Source: Cochliopodium minus (taxonomy: Eukaryota > Discosea > Himatismenida > Cochliopodiidae). Taken from it: 64,000 nucleotides of DNA. The notes under the pieces were generated by a model. The model was given only the letters and a program-made list of their open reading frames with translations. It searched no databases and was not told the DNA's origin. Where the stretch lies: contig JAMYWO010000001.1 in the NCBI GenBank assembly GCA_024220525.1, forward strand, positions 347,538 to 411,537, written 5' to 3'. Numbering within the stretch: position 1 is the first letter of the stretch; the number at the start of each line of letters is the position of its first letter. Of this stretch, positions 1-9,617 are shown piece by piece. A program made the translations under genes and the position numbers.

Positions 1-129
1 GTTCCTTTTGAAGGAATGGATTTGGAGGTACAAACAGATGTATCCCAGTTTCCTCTGTATCCATTATATCTCACTATTGATATCTTTTTGCCTAAGAAAA
101 TTACATCAAAGGATAAATCAGTCAATTAA
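1..129 (+). CDS. C-terminal end of an unidentified protein (partial)
   Basis: Frame 1 is open from the first base of the window to a TAA at 127-129. It encodes 42 residues (beginning VPFEGMDLEVQ, ending KDKSVN) with balanced, protein-like composition. The DNA turns very AT-rich right after the stop, as expected of a 3' flank. The upstream part lies outside the window, so the product cannot be identified. A longer ORF in another frame (8-391) runs antisense through the F-box gene and is less protein-like. It could instead be a chance open frame. Confidence 0.45.
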   Translation, partial: VPFEGMDLEVQTDVSQFPLYPLYLTIDIFLPKKITSKDKSVN

Positions 130-251
130 AGAAAATATTTTTCCTTTTTATAAATGTCTTTATATCCAGACACATATTTTTGACATAAAAAAAATCAAAC
201 ATCGATATATTGATATATTTGGTGTATCATCGTTATGCAATAATGATATAA

Positions 252-584
252 TCATATTTGCCAATTATTATTATTTATACCTTCAACTTTCTTTACGTAA
301 TGTTTATTGGGATCAAAAAGCATTGGCCATAAAAGAGAAATGGAATTCATATAGATCTGTTTATAAGACCCCTCATTCTCCAACAAAGTAGCTAATTGCT
401 TAATATCCAAATTGAGTTTCTCTATCAAGAAATTCCTCCAGAAATTATCGCTTTGGATGATGTTATGAACCTGTTTGCACAATAAAGAGGCATATGGAAG
501 ATGATAATGTTCCAAATAGCAGATGATTCTTATAATGATAGGTGTTGGAAAAGGGATTTGCTTTATTGAGTTTGAATTACCCAT
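252..584 (-). CDS. Small F-box protein
   Basis: Intronless ORF of 110 residues. Residues about 8-55 fit an F-box: a Pro-Phe-Pro start, an aliphatic helix (IIIRIICYLE), a LLCKQVHNII core and an SDNFWRNFLIEKL segment, the usual F-box pattern of hydrophobics ending in W-x-x-L. F-box proteins bind SKP1 and bring substrates to SCF ubiquitin ligases. The C-terminal 55 residues show no recognisable substrate domain, so it is short for the family. I chose the second Met (MGNSNS, after a poly-A stretch) over the one seven codons upstream. MGNSNS also fits an N-myristoylation signal, so membrane attachment is possible. It is convergent with the partial gene at 1-129. Confidence 0.6.
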   Translation of the reverse strand: MGNSNSIKQIPFPTPIIIRIICYLEHYHLPYASLLCKQVHNIIQSDNFWRNFLIEKLNLDIKQLATLLENEGSYKQIYMNSISLLWPMLFDPNKHYVKKVEGINNNNWQI

Positions 585-652
585 TTTTTTTTTATTTTTC
601 AACATAGTTTTTGGAAGGAATAAAATTTTTATTAAATAAATAAATTGAGGAA

Positions 653-3600
653 TTAAAAGTAATTTTCAATTTTGTCTTTATCTCCGAGAAGCTTGTTGAT
701 AGATTTGGCAAGATCTTGGCATATGTTCTCGACATTAGGATCAGTGTCCTCCATCAATTCCGCAATGAAGGGAACAGTCTCAGGCAAGAGAATCAAGTAC
801 TCCTCAGTGAGAGTCTCGTACAATCTCTTCAAAGTCTTCATGGAAGAGATTTTGACGAGAGGATCTTTATCTCTAGAAGTGATACAAATAGCATAGTTAA
901 GAGGTTTCCACAATACATCACTGTTCATGGTAGAAGCAAGTTGTGTGATACAAGGGATGACATACTTGTCGATTCTTTCGTTGTACTCCACAATGGAACC
1001 AAGCTTGGTTCCTTCGAGTTGGTTGACCAAAGGATCAATCAACTTGTCAAACTTGGTTTTGTCAAAGATCTGTTCGTTATCGTACAAGAGGAACTTCTCC
1101 AAGGAGGAACACACAAGATTCAACAGTTTGGATTTGTCCACATCAGATTCGAGGACATTTTCGCCTTCAACAAAGGATTCAAAGTTGAGGATGGAGATGC
1201 AGAGTTCGAAAAAGTAGTTGATGTAAGGCACAAAGATTGATTTAAGCTTAATGATGAGATAATCAATAAAGTTAAACAAACTTAGGGTACGAAGAGGGTG
1301 GGTGGATTTGCTGACATTTGCCCAATCGATGATCTTGAGCAAAAATGGTTTGAACTCGTTTTCGCTGAGCTTCAAGATGACTTGGATGAAAGTATCAATC
1401 AAATCTGCTTCGAAACTTTCGATCAAACTGGCGTCAGTGTTGGCAGAATTGGAAGAACGAAAATCGAGAGCTTTCAAGAAGAAGACAAAAATAGATTTGT
1501 TATGTTGAGCGATTTGCTGACGATCCATTTTGGAAATGACTCCTTTAAGTAATTTGATGAAAACTAAGAGAGATTTTCCTTTGGCAGCAGCGATAGTCTT
1601 GAAAGACTTGAAAATGTCTGGGAGAATGAGTCTAGCTTCTACGTTTTCGCTCAGAGTCTCTAAGATTGACTCCAAAGACTGGAAGAATGGTTCTCTGGAA
1701 AGGATTTCAAAGTTATAAGAAAACAAAGCAAAGAATTGGAGAAGATAAGGGCTGATGAATGGAGAGACAGAAGACATAACAAATTGCAAAGAGTTTAGAG
1801 CACTGAGAAGAAGCAAGTCTCTCATCTTTTCGTTGTTGGAGACTTTCTCAATGATAGATTTATCAAACTTTTTGGTTTCTTCTGATTTTCCTCTGATGCA
1901 CAAGCTCACAGAGTCTATGAGAAGAGGGAGGATTTGAGGGATGTGTGCCACAACATGGGGACCCAATTCCTTGACGTAGCTCGCTACACAAACAAAGCCT
2001 GAAGACAAGACATAAACACTGTTGGTGCATTTGATGGATTCCAATAACTTTCCAAAGTTGGAGAGGAATTTAGATTGGTTGGTCTTTGCAAAGTTTCTCG
2101 CAATGATTTCCAAGCTGAGGAGTGCTGTTTGCTTGGTGATTTCTTCTGTTTGGTTTTGAGATGTTCCTTCAATGATGTTGGAGAGAGAGGGGATCATCTG
2201 GAGGAAGAGACCAATTTGTTTGCTGTCGAGGTTGTTTTTGTGTTTCTCGATCTTCTCATTGAAAATGGTGAGAGCTTTTCTTGATATGGAAGTATCTTGG
2301 TGTTGAATCAAGAGAGAGATGGAAGAAACGAAATTGTAGACATCAAACAGATTATTGATGGAAGTAATCAAATTGTGCAAAGCTTTCTTTAACTTTTCTT
2401 CGTTTTTCTTTTTCCCTTCTTTATTTTTCTGCAAGAAAGAAAGAGACTCCTTGAAGCAATTGACAAGAAAACTTTGGAGCTTGGATTGACTCTTTTGGGA
2501 TCTGCTTGCGATGAGTTCGACAAATTCATCACTGGAAAGATGTTTGGAGAAAAATTTAATCACCTTGATTTGATTGTATACATTTTCAGTTTTGAATGAA
2601 TTAATTATCCATTTTGAGAATGAGTCAACTTGCTTGGTAGGAGAGATTTGGTTGGAAAGATTTCCACAAAATTGCTGCATGGAAAAATCTTTTTCGGTAT
2701 TCTCTTTATCTTTTTTGAACAACAGATCTAACATAGTTGGGAGATAATAGATACCAGCTGTTTTGAGAATTATTGAAAACAAGATTAATCTTCTGTGAGA
2801 AGGAACCAAGAAAAAAGAGCTGACAAAGATTTTCAAAAAGTTCTCGACTTCTTGTGTTTGGAGCTTTGGAGGAAATACTTTCTCAATGGTTTGACTTATT
2901 ACAGAGAAAGTGTAGTTGTCTTCAGTTTTGAAGGAGCTGCCCATCATCAATGAGAAAATGGAAGAAGCATTATTGACGACAGTAGAGGGAGAAACGGCAG
3001 AAATGGAACTCAAGAGCAGCAAACAGCTGTTGTGAGTCTGGTGGTTGATACTCTCTTGCAAGCAATTGATGATGAGAGGGATCTGGTATTTTTGGATGTT
3101 CTTTGTGATGTTGTTGTTTTCATTTTCGTTTGATTTGGCTTTTTTTTTGGATGAGCTCTTCTTTTCTGTTGATGTATCATGTTTGGAGAAATAAGATACT
3201 GTGATGTTTCTTATAATGTTCAAGATCATTTGTGCACTGTAATCAGCAGGAGATACTGTGGTAGAAGCTTCTTTGGGCAAAAATGGTATTACCAAGGCTA
3301 GCGCTTTGAAGAGAGGCTCAATGAGATTGAGGTTACTGAAACCCCCTTGTTTGGATTGAAGAGATTCTAAAATGCAATTCAATCTTTCTATTTGAAGTTT
3401 TTCCTCAGTTTGTTCTTCTTTCTTTATTTTTTTGTTGACAGACTTTTCTTTTTTTTTTGTTGAAGAAAACATTGATAACAAAAGATTGGCTTTGGATTCA
3501 TCTTCGGATATGACCTGTTGAATGAAGAATTGCAAAACTGATCTTACATTGGTCTTGGATTGATTTCCAAGAAGATCACATACAGATCTGAGAAGAAATA

Positions 3601-6600
3601 TCTTGTGCTCCAAGTGTACAGATTTGAAAAAACTAGGGATCAAACAGGTGATAGCCAATGTTTGTGCAGTGTTCTCTTCTTTTAAGTCAAAATAAAGGAT
3701 TTGTGGAATTTCAGGTACACGGTACTCTAGTTTTTGGGTAATGAATTTGTACTCACAAGAAAGAGCTTTGACCAAAACTTGCAAGTTTTGAGAGTCCATG
3801 TTGCTAGCGATTTTGTTGTTAAAAGATTTGATAAGGTTAAAAAAGAGTCTTTCTTCAATCTTGGACAAAACTGTGTTGCACTTGTCTAACATTTCATTGA
3901 GGTAAGGAAGGAACTCGACAAAAAGAGGATAAGAAGAGATGGCGGAAAGAGAAAAGTAAAGAGAATCTTTAGTGTAATCGTTAGCGAGTTTGAAATAGAA
4001 AGAAATCAAGTTATTGAAGGATTTTTTGTCATTCTCTGAAAGCTTGTTGTAGAAAATATCAATAACACTGGAAAGAGAATATTTATCGTTCAAAAGATCG
4101 GACTTTGAGGTAACGAAGGTTGTGAAAAAATGGTTTACAGTCTCCAAAGAAATAGTTAAAGACTTTGTGTCTCCAAGGAGTAACAACTGAACTTGTTTTG
4201 AATCGGTTACTTTCCCTTTAACATTAGAAATAAACTCAATGGCAGCATTTCTAACATCATAAGAATCGTCATAAAGTGCAACGATAAGAGAAGGAATTAA
4301 TGACTTGGTAGATGCAAGAGAAATGTTTCCTTTTTGAGGATTGACAAGGAGGTAAGATAACTGGATGGCTCTTGATCTTGCAGTGTTAACATTTTTGTAC
4401 GAAAAGATTAAGTCTCCATTTCTTTTCAAGAGAGTTTCTTTGTCTGACATCCAAATAGAAGACAACAAAGAAAAGACATAATTATCTTTGAAGCAAGACA
4501 AAATCTTGATCACTGTGTTTGATTCAAATCCAGATGAAAGAAAAAAGACAAGAGCATCACAATAGAAAGTGTCATTAAGAGGAAATTCTAAAGTCTTGCT
4601 TTTAGGGAGAAGGGAATTTGCAACTTCATTAAGGATATGAATCAAAAAGTCGTTCGAATTTTCAAAGCCTTTTTGGTTTCCAAGAAATCCACTCAATATT
4701 TTAGAGTTCTTTCCCAAATTTGGAAGGGGTTTGTGAATTTGAGAAAGGATAAAGTAGAAAAGCTTGCTTAAACTTTGTCTGTTTTCTTCTTTGTGAGATT
4801 TGGAAGTTTCTATGAGAGAAATTGAAAGAACAGCAAGAGAAATGTAAGGAACAAACTTATATTTAGAGAGAACTAGTTCTTGAAAGATAGGAACCCAAGT
4901 TTTTGTATCGTTAATGATGTTGTTTTTGATTGTTGATAACAAAGAAACTCGATCCAGACTAGACTTTTCCGACTTTTTCTTCTTTGATTGAGTTTCGTAG
5001 CTTCCAGAAAACAAAGAGCACTCGGAAAGAACAGAAAAATTGCTAGAGAGCATTTTTCTAACGCTGGAAAGGAGTTTGTCTCCATAGCTGAAGAAGATGT
5101 AAAATAAAAGCCCTGTTACTCTCGATTGATATTCTTTTTCTTTGAGAAATGTAGAAATGTACATTTTTAAAGCAGATTCTTTGAGTGGCTTAGTCCTATT
5201 TTGCAAGATTATATCTTCCAAAACTTTGAAGAGCTTTTCTTTTGTCAATATTTGACCGAGATCAGGAAACTGAAGAACTTGAATCACAACATCATCTTCG
5301 GTATCATCTACTCTCCTAATGATAGACTCGTAAAGTTCATTCAATTCATTGTTCTTTTTGTCTAATTCAGAGATGTGTTTGAGTGCCAATAAACGAACAC
5401 TCTTTATGGAACTGTCCAAACCCATAGAAATAGTTGTTATTGTTTCCCCTTGAAGTGGCAAGTTTCTCAAATTTTTAGGAAAAGAAGAAGAGATAAATTT
5501 GTAAAGTTGTTGAAATTGTTGATTCTTTTCATTTTGATCCAACAAGTTAATTTTTTGAATCACTGTCTCGACTGCTTTGTCAAAAAACTTTGGATATTTA
5601 TTTTCAGTTTTCTTGATAAGTGCGACTGCTTCATTCAAAGTGTTTCCCTTCAGAGCGTTGTTGGAGAGAAGAAACGAGATGAGATTCACAACACTGAGCT
5701 CCGAAAGCTTGATATTCAACTCAAAGAGCTTGGAACTAACTACACCTATACAGGAAGTAAAGAGGCTTTCGTTATGACTGATATTGAGTATTGTGTTTAT
5801 CAAAATTTCAACAAAATCTGAAAAGTCAACTCCCTCAGATTCTATTTTTTCCAGGTACTCAAATACTTCAGAAGAAATGATCTTCGAGAGAGATTCCTGA
5901 TCGAAATGACCCAACTCCTGAGTTTGTGTAATTTTAATCACACAAAGAAAAGAATCCTTGCTGATACCATAGCTGAACACTCCATTCAAAAAATCTTGTA
6001 TCAACTTTTGATTAAGCTGTATCTTGGAGCAAATTTGAGAGATGATCATATAAGAAGAAGTCTTTAAAAAAAGTTTTAAAAACAGAAAGAACAAAAAAAA
6101 AAGCATTTTTACTCTAAAGTCCACAGAGCTTGATCCCAATCCATTTATGATGTTCGGAAGAATGACCCTTAATCTCTCGTCTTCTACGCCATTTGTGAAG
6201 ATATCCAACATGAGAGTTGTGTAGAAAGAGACGTATGTAGTATGTTTTGAAGGATTCTCTTTGACTGCTTTTTCGAGAGATTCCGCAACAAACACAAACA
6301 CAGAGCTGTCGTTTAAACATTGTTCAACAAGTGTGATTCTTGAGAGAGGGGAGTTATTTTTCCTGATAGGCTCCAAGAATTCCCATTTTGATTCATATAT
6401 ATAACTCATTTGCAACATCCTCACAAAGAGATTTGTATCATGATATGGCAAAATACATTCCATTATCGAGTCAACATTGAGTCTCCATATTTTGAATCTT
6501 CTGATCAACCATTCCAATGCTTTATGACTTGCTCTAAGAATGAAATAAGGAGATAATCTTCTCAAAAAACTTTGGATATTTTTGTCTAATTCCTCATTAA

Positions 6601-6859
6601 ATTTTTTATTTTCATAATCACGATCTATTTTTTTGAATTTGGAGGAAAATAAATTATTTTTGTATGATTCAAAGTGTCCATCTATTTTGATCAATTCTAA
6701 AAGACCGTTGAATCCAATATTATATATCTCATCATTTGACAGATTTTTTGCAACTTCAAATGTATATATCAAAGAAGGATTATTTGAAAGAGAGGCAAAT
6801 TCATTTTTTGGTTGTCTCCCGGATAATTGATTAAGTTGTTTTTGGAGACTTGTTGACAT
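653..6859 (-). CDS. UTP10: UTP10/HEATR1 homologue, U3 snoRNP/SSU-processome HEAT-repeat protein
   Basis: A giant ORF of about 2050 residues, near the length of human HEATR1. The N-terminus matches the HEATR1/UTP10 pattern: MSTSLQKQLNQL, then LSPYFILRASHKALEWLIRRF, ECILPYHDTNLFVRMLQ and SSYMIISQICSKIQL. HEAT-like helices follow throughout, and the C-terminal third (LPDIFKSFKTI, then KPLNYAICITSRDKDPLVKI) fits the BP28 C-terminal region. UTP10 belongs to the t-UTP subcomplex, which binds the 5' end of pre-rRNA in the nucleolus and starts 18S processing. The frame is continuous, but 6062-6112 (51 nt, GT...AG, poly-pyrimidine on the coding strand) inserts 17 hydrophobic residues (MLFFLFFLFLKLF) exactly where orthologues are contiguous. 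I read it as an intron whose length is a multiple of three and which lacks a stop. It is divergent from the saposin gene at 7360. Confidence 0.92.
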   Translation of the reverse strand: MSTSLQKQLNQLSGRQPKNEFASLSNNPSLIYTFEVAKNLSNDEIYNIGFNGLLELIKIDGHFESYKNNLFSSKFKKIDRDYENKKFNEELDKNIQSFLRRLSPYFILRASHKALEWLIRRFKIWRLNVDSIMECILPYHDTNLFVRMLQMSYIYESKWEFLEPIRKNNSPLSRITLVEQCLNDSSVFVFVAESLEKAVKENPSKHTTYVSFYTTLMLDIFTNGVEDERLRVILPNIINGLGSSSVDFRVKMLFFLFFLFLKLFLKTSSYMIISQICSKIQLNQKLIQDFLNGVFSYGISKDSFLCVIKITQTQELGHFDQESLSKIISSEVFEYLEKIESEGVDFSDFVEILINTILNISHNESLFTSCIGVVSSKLFELNIKLSELSVVNLISFLLSNNALKGNTLNEAVALIKKTENKYPKFFDKAVETVIQKINLLDQNEKNQQFQQLYKFISSSFPKNLRNLPLQGETITTISMGLDSSIKSVRLLALKHISELDKKNNELNELYESIIRRVDDTEDDVVIQVLQFPDLGQILTKEKLFKVLEDIILQNRTKPLKESALKMYISTFLKEKEYQSRVTGLLFYIFFSYGDKLLSSVRKMLSSNFSVLSECSLFSGSYETQSKKKKSEKSSLDRVSLLSTIKNNIINDTKTWVPIFQELVLSKYKFVPYISLAVLSISLIETSKSHKEENRQSLSKLFYFILSQIHKPLPNLGKNSKILSGFLGNQKGFENSNDFLIHILNEVANSLLPKSKTLEFPLNDTFYCDALVFFLSSGFESNTVIKILSCFKDNYVFSLLSSIWMSDKETLLKRNGDLIFSYKNVNTARSRAIQLSYLLVNPQKGNISLASTKSLIPSLIVALYDDSYDVRNAAIEFISNVKGKVTDSKQVQLLLLGDTKSLTISLETVNHFFTTFVTSKSDLLNDKYSLSSVIDIFYNKLSENDKKSFNNLISFYFKLANDYTKDSLYFSLSAISSYPLFVEFLPYLNEMLDKCNTVLSKIEERLFFNLIKSFNNKIASNMDSQNLQVLVKALSCEYKFITQKLEYRVPEIPQILYFDLKEENTAQTLAITCLIPSFFKSVHLEHKIFLLRSVCDLLGNQSKTNVRSVLQFFIQQVISEDESKANLLLSMFSSTKKKEKSVNKKIKKEEQTEEKLQIERLNCILESLQSKQGGFSNLNLIEPLFKALALVIPFLPKEASTTVSPADYSAQMILNIIRNITVSYFSKHDTSTEKKSSSKKKAKSNENENNNITKNIQKYQIPLIINCLQESINHQTHNSCLLLLSSISAVSPSTVVNNASSIFSLMMGSSFKTEDNYTFSVISQTIEKVFPPKLQTQEVENFLKIFVSSFFLVPSHRRLILFSIILKTAGIYYLPTMLDLLFKKDKENTEKDFSMQQFCGNLSNQISPTKQVDSFSKWIINSFKTENVYNQIKVIKFFSKHLSSDEFVELIASRSQKSQSKLQSFLVNCFKESLSFLQKNKEGKKKNEEKLKKALHNLITSINNLFDVYNFVSSISLLIQHQDTSISRKALTIFNEKIEKHKNNLDSKQIGLFLQMIPSLSNIIEGTSQNQTEEITKQTALLSLEIIARNFAKTNQSKFLSNFGKLLESIKCTNSVYVLSSGFVCVASYVKELGPHVVAHIPQILPLLIDSVSLCIRGKSEETKKFDKSIIEKVSNNEKMRDLLLLSALNSLQFVMSSVSPFISPYLLQFFALFSYNFEILSREPFFQSLESILETLSENVEARLILPDIFKSFKTIAAAKGKSLLVFIKLLKGVISKMDRQQIAQHNKSIFVFFLKALDFRSSNSANTDASLIESFEADLIDTFIQVILKLSENEFKPFLLKIIDWANVSKSTHPLRTLSLFNFIDYLIIKLKSIFVPYINYFFELCISILNFESFVEGENVLESDVDKSKLLNLVCSSLEKFLLYDNEQIFDKTKFDKLIDPLVNQLEGTKLGSIVEYNERIDKYVIPCITQLASTMNSDVLWKPLNYAICITSRDKDPLVKISSMKTLKRLYETLTEEYLILLPETVPFIAELMEDTDPNVENICQDLAKSINKLLGDKDKIENYF

Positions 6860-7359
6860 TGTATCTTCTTATGAACTGTTTTAATTTTTTTTTTTTTTTT
6901 TAAAATGAAGAAATATAAAAGAAACAAAAAATATTATTGCTTTATTCTCAAATATTAGAATCAAAGTGATAAAACTTTTCAATAGATAAAAGGATTTTTC
7001 ATAAATATCAACATATTGAAAACTTTTTCAACTTATCAGTGATGGTTAGAACTTAATCTTCAAATATTCCAAAATATTCAAATGATAAAGCAGAAGTGTA
7101 TTTATCATGTATTATGTATTTTCTAGTTATTATAATTCCCTTAAATATAAATAATCTCTTTTTTAGATGTTCGTAATGGATGATTTTTTTAAATTTTTAA
7201 ATTCATTATTTAATTCCTTTCTTTTTTTTTTCTATTAAATTATCATTGTTTGAATTTGCTCCTATTTCAACTAAAAATAAGTGAATATGCAACCAATTAG
7301 AAAAATAATAATAATAATAAAAAAATATAAATATAAATATATATTAAAAATAAAAAAAA
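6860..7359. promoter_or_regulatory. 500-bp divergent intergenic region
   Basis: Region between the starts of UTP10 (minus) and the saposin gene (plus). It is A/T-rich with a poly-T tract directly 5' of the UTP10 start and ATA/ATAAT runs before the saposin start. It should hold both promoters, but I see no specific element beyond homopolymer tracts and no coding potential. Confidence 0.4.
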
Positions 7360-7855
7360 ATGAATACAAAGATTTTTATATTATTATCCATTTTTATTCT
7401 ATTCATAAATGCCATGCCAATAAAGGATGAAGCAAATTGTTTTTGTAAATTTCTTTATAAAATCAAAATTTGCTATAAAAAATAATTTATATTAATTTTA
7501 TATAATTTATATAATTACAGTATGCAAAATTATTGTCACTAATGCAGAAAAAACAATGACATCTGGAAATGATGTTGAAAATTATTTGAATAATAAGGCT
7601 TGCGATTCTCCTCTTCTTGGACATATGAAAAAAGAATGTAAATCCATGATTAATAATCACGGTTCTGCACTTGTTTCCTTTATCACTGCAAAAGAAACAC
7701 CTTCTGTTGCATGCGAACAACTCAGATTGTGCAATATTAAACCTCAAGTATTAAAACCTCTTTTGAAATTGAATGCGGTTAAACCTTCTCAACAAGCATT
7801 TAAAGGGGCACTTGAATGTACCATTTGTACAACTGTTATCAATTTGGCTGAATCN
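7360..7855 (+). CDS. Secreted saposin-B domain protein (3' end lost at an ambiguous base)
   Basis: Exon 1 is 7360-7444 and exon 2 starts at 7521; the intron is GT-AG. The N-terminus (MNTKIFILLSIFILFINAM) is a clear signal peptide. The mature part holds a saposin-B domain with the full six-cysteine spacing: C-x2-C, single Cys residues in NKACD and KKECKSM, then VACEQLRLC. A second domain begins (LECTICTTV) and is cut off by the n at 7855, beyond which lies only an (AAAAAT)n repeat. Saposin-like proteins bind or disrupt lipids; in amoebae they include pore-forming amoebapores and naegleriapores, often released from multi-domain precursors. A lytic or digestive role is inferred from the family, not shown. 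The end is an assembly boundary, not a natural stop. Confidence 0.75.
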
Positions 7856-7930
7856 ATAAAAAATAAAAAAATAAAAAATAAAAAATAAAAAATAAAAAAT
7901 AAAAAATAAAAAATAAAAAATAAAAAATAA
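7855..7930. repeat. Ambiguous base followed by (AAAAAT)n simple repeat
   Basis: The n at 7855 is followed by about a dozen near-perfect copies of a hexa/heptamer AAAAAT unit. The open frame of the saposin gene ends here and the RCC1 gene appears downstream without its 5' exons, so this is probably a collapsed or wrongly bridged stretch. Confidence 0.7.
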
Positions 7931-7991
7931 ATTTAAAAATAAAAATAAAACACTGACTTGAATAAATAATTTAAATTACATACATTTCTAG

Positions 7992-9525
7992 GACAATTAG
8001 GAGTAAGATCTTTTCATAAATTATGAATTGATATGAACATTTTTTTTGATGTATTAAAGTATGGCAACCAGTTGAACCAAAACATTCCCAAACAAATTCT
8101 GATAGGGCAAAAAGTGAACTACATTGCATGTGGAGGTGTCCACGCATTTTACATAATGGGTGACAACAGCATCTTGGCTGTTGGGAGGAATGATTTTGGT
8201 TTTTTTTTTTTAAAAAAAAAATTTTTAATCAATATTTTATTTTTCAATTAATTATTAAAATTTTTTTTTTAGGGCAATTAGGTGTAAAAAAAATTTTTCT
8301 TTTTTAAAATTTTTTTCTTTTTCTATTTTTTAAAGGTTGGGGATTTTGTTGACTATTACACTCCTACCAAAGTTGGATTTCAGAGTATCAACAAAATATT
8401 TTGCGGATATAAATTTTCTTTTTTTCAAAACAGTAAAAAAAAAATTTCCAAAAAAAAAATATTGATGAAAAATTGTTAATAAAATACAAAAAAAAAAAAA
8501 AATTAATTAAAAATAGGAAATGGCGAAGTTTTTTCTTGTGGTGATAATGGTCATGGTAACTTTTTTTTTTTTGATAATTTTAGTATTATTTCATTTTTAT
8601 TTTTTATCAAAGGGCAATGTTGCTTGGGCGACAAAGAGGAAAGAAATATTCCTGAAAAAATACAAAACCTCGGAGATGTAAATTATATTTGCGGAGGGAT
8701 GTATCATACTTTCATTTTGTTAAGTAAGAAAATAATTAAAATTGAAAAATTTTTTTGATAAACTTGAAATCAAAAATTTTTTTTTTAAAAAAATTTTTTA
8801 ATAGGAAATGGAGACCTCTTTTCATGTGGATACAATGGAGTAGGACAATTGGGTCTGGGAAAAGAAGTGAAAGAAGTTGCAGTTCCCACCCTTCTCATGA
8901 ATAATGTCAAGGCGGTCTCTTGTGGATCTCAGTTTGCTTTCGTAGTAAAATGTACAAAAAATAAAAATAAAAAATCAAAATTAATAATTGTTAAATAAAA
9001 AAAAAAATTTTCTCTCACAATTTTTTCATAAGATGAAGAAAATAAACAAAAAATTTTCGCGTTTGGTAAAGTTTTTGATTAAAACAAAAAAAATTTGTAA
9101 ATTTTGTTTATCACTTTTTTTTAATTATAGGGGAAAACTATTCTTCACAGCTTTCTTTCCCATGTAAAGAAGAAGAACCTTGTATTTTTTCCCCCATTCA
9201 AATATTCTCGGGAGAAGAAATAACTTTGTTGCCATATCTCCATTATTCTGACATGTTTGGATGGTCAGAAACTTTTACATTTTTTTTGGATTATTTTATT
9301 GATTTTTTGATTAGGTCTCCCAAAACACATCTTGGTTTTGATTCTAATTTTAAAATTTCAGTTAATGCTTTCATCACTGTTTTAAAAATAATATCAATCT
9401 CCTCCCGAAATTCATTGAAACTTCCCAAACCAATAATATTGGAGATAATTAAATTTGTGTTTCACAATTTGGAGAGCTTTTCTGTACAACCAAAAAACTT
9501 GATAACCATAAAAGAATTGAATTAA
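7992..9525 (+). CDS. RCC1-repeat protein (5' end missing)
   Basis: Seven or more small exons give about four RCC1 blades with the hallmark motifs GQLG, IACGGVHAFYI, FSCGDNGHGQC, YICGGMYHTFILL, FSCGYNGVGQLGLG and VSCGSQFAFVV. RCC1 repeats form seven-bladed propellers acting as Ran exchange factors or in other chromatin, membrane or ubiquitin roles; which applies here cannot be told. Two exons are only 11 nt (7992-8002 and 8273-8283) and both encode the G-Q-L-G turn. Introns fall at equivalent points in successive blades. The C-terminal ~140 residues (from about 9190) are not RCC1-like and are unrecognised. The first blades and start codon are absent because the sequence upstream is the repeat and ambiguous base at 7855. 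Confidence 0.75.
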
Positions 9526-9617
9526 AATTCTTAATTTTCTTCTATCAATTTCTTTTAGAAAACAAATTAAAACTGTTAAAAGTTTTAATTTCTTGAGAAT
9601 TTAAAATTCAAATAATC

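Noticed and set aside
8-391. 127-residue plus-strand ORF at the window start
   Set aside because: It runs antisense through the F-box gene, has a poor Tyr/Ile-rich composition, and the alternative frame ending at 129 looks more protein-like.
716-2284. Several plus-strand ORFs of 60-170 residues
   Set aside because: All are antisense shadows of the well-supported UTP10 reading frame.
653-6859. GCN1 as the identity of the giant HEAT-repeat protein
   Set aside because: The N-terminal blocks (LSPYFILRASHKALEWLIRRF, LPYHDTNLFVRMLQ) match HEATR1/UTP10, and the length is too short for GCN1.
7855-7930. CRISPR-like or regulatory repeat array
   Set aside because: Units are 6-7 bp AAAAAT without spacers, in a eukaryotic genome: a simple low-complexity repeat.
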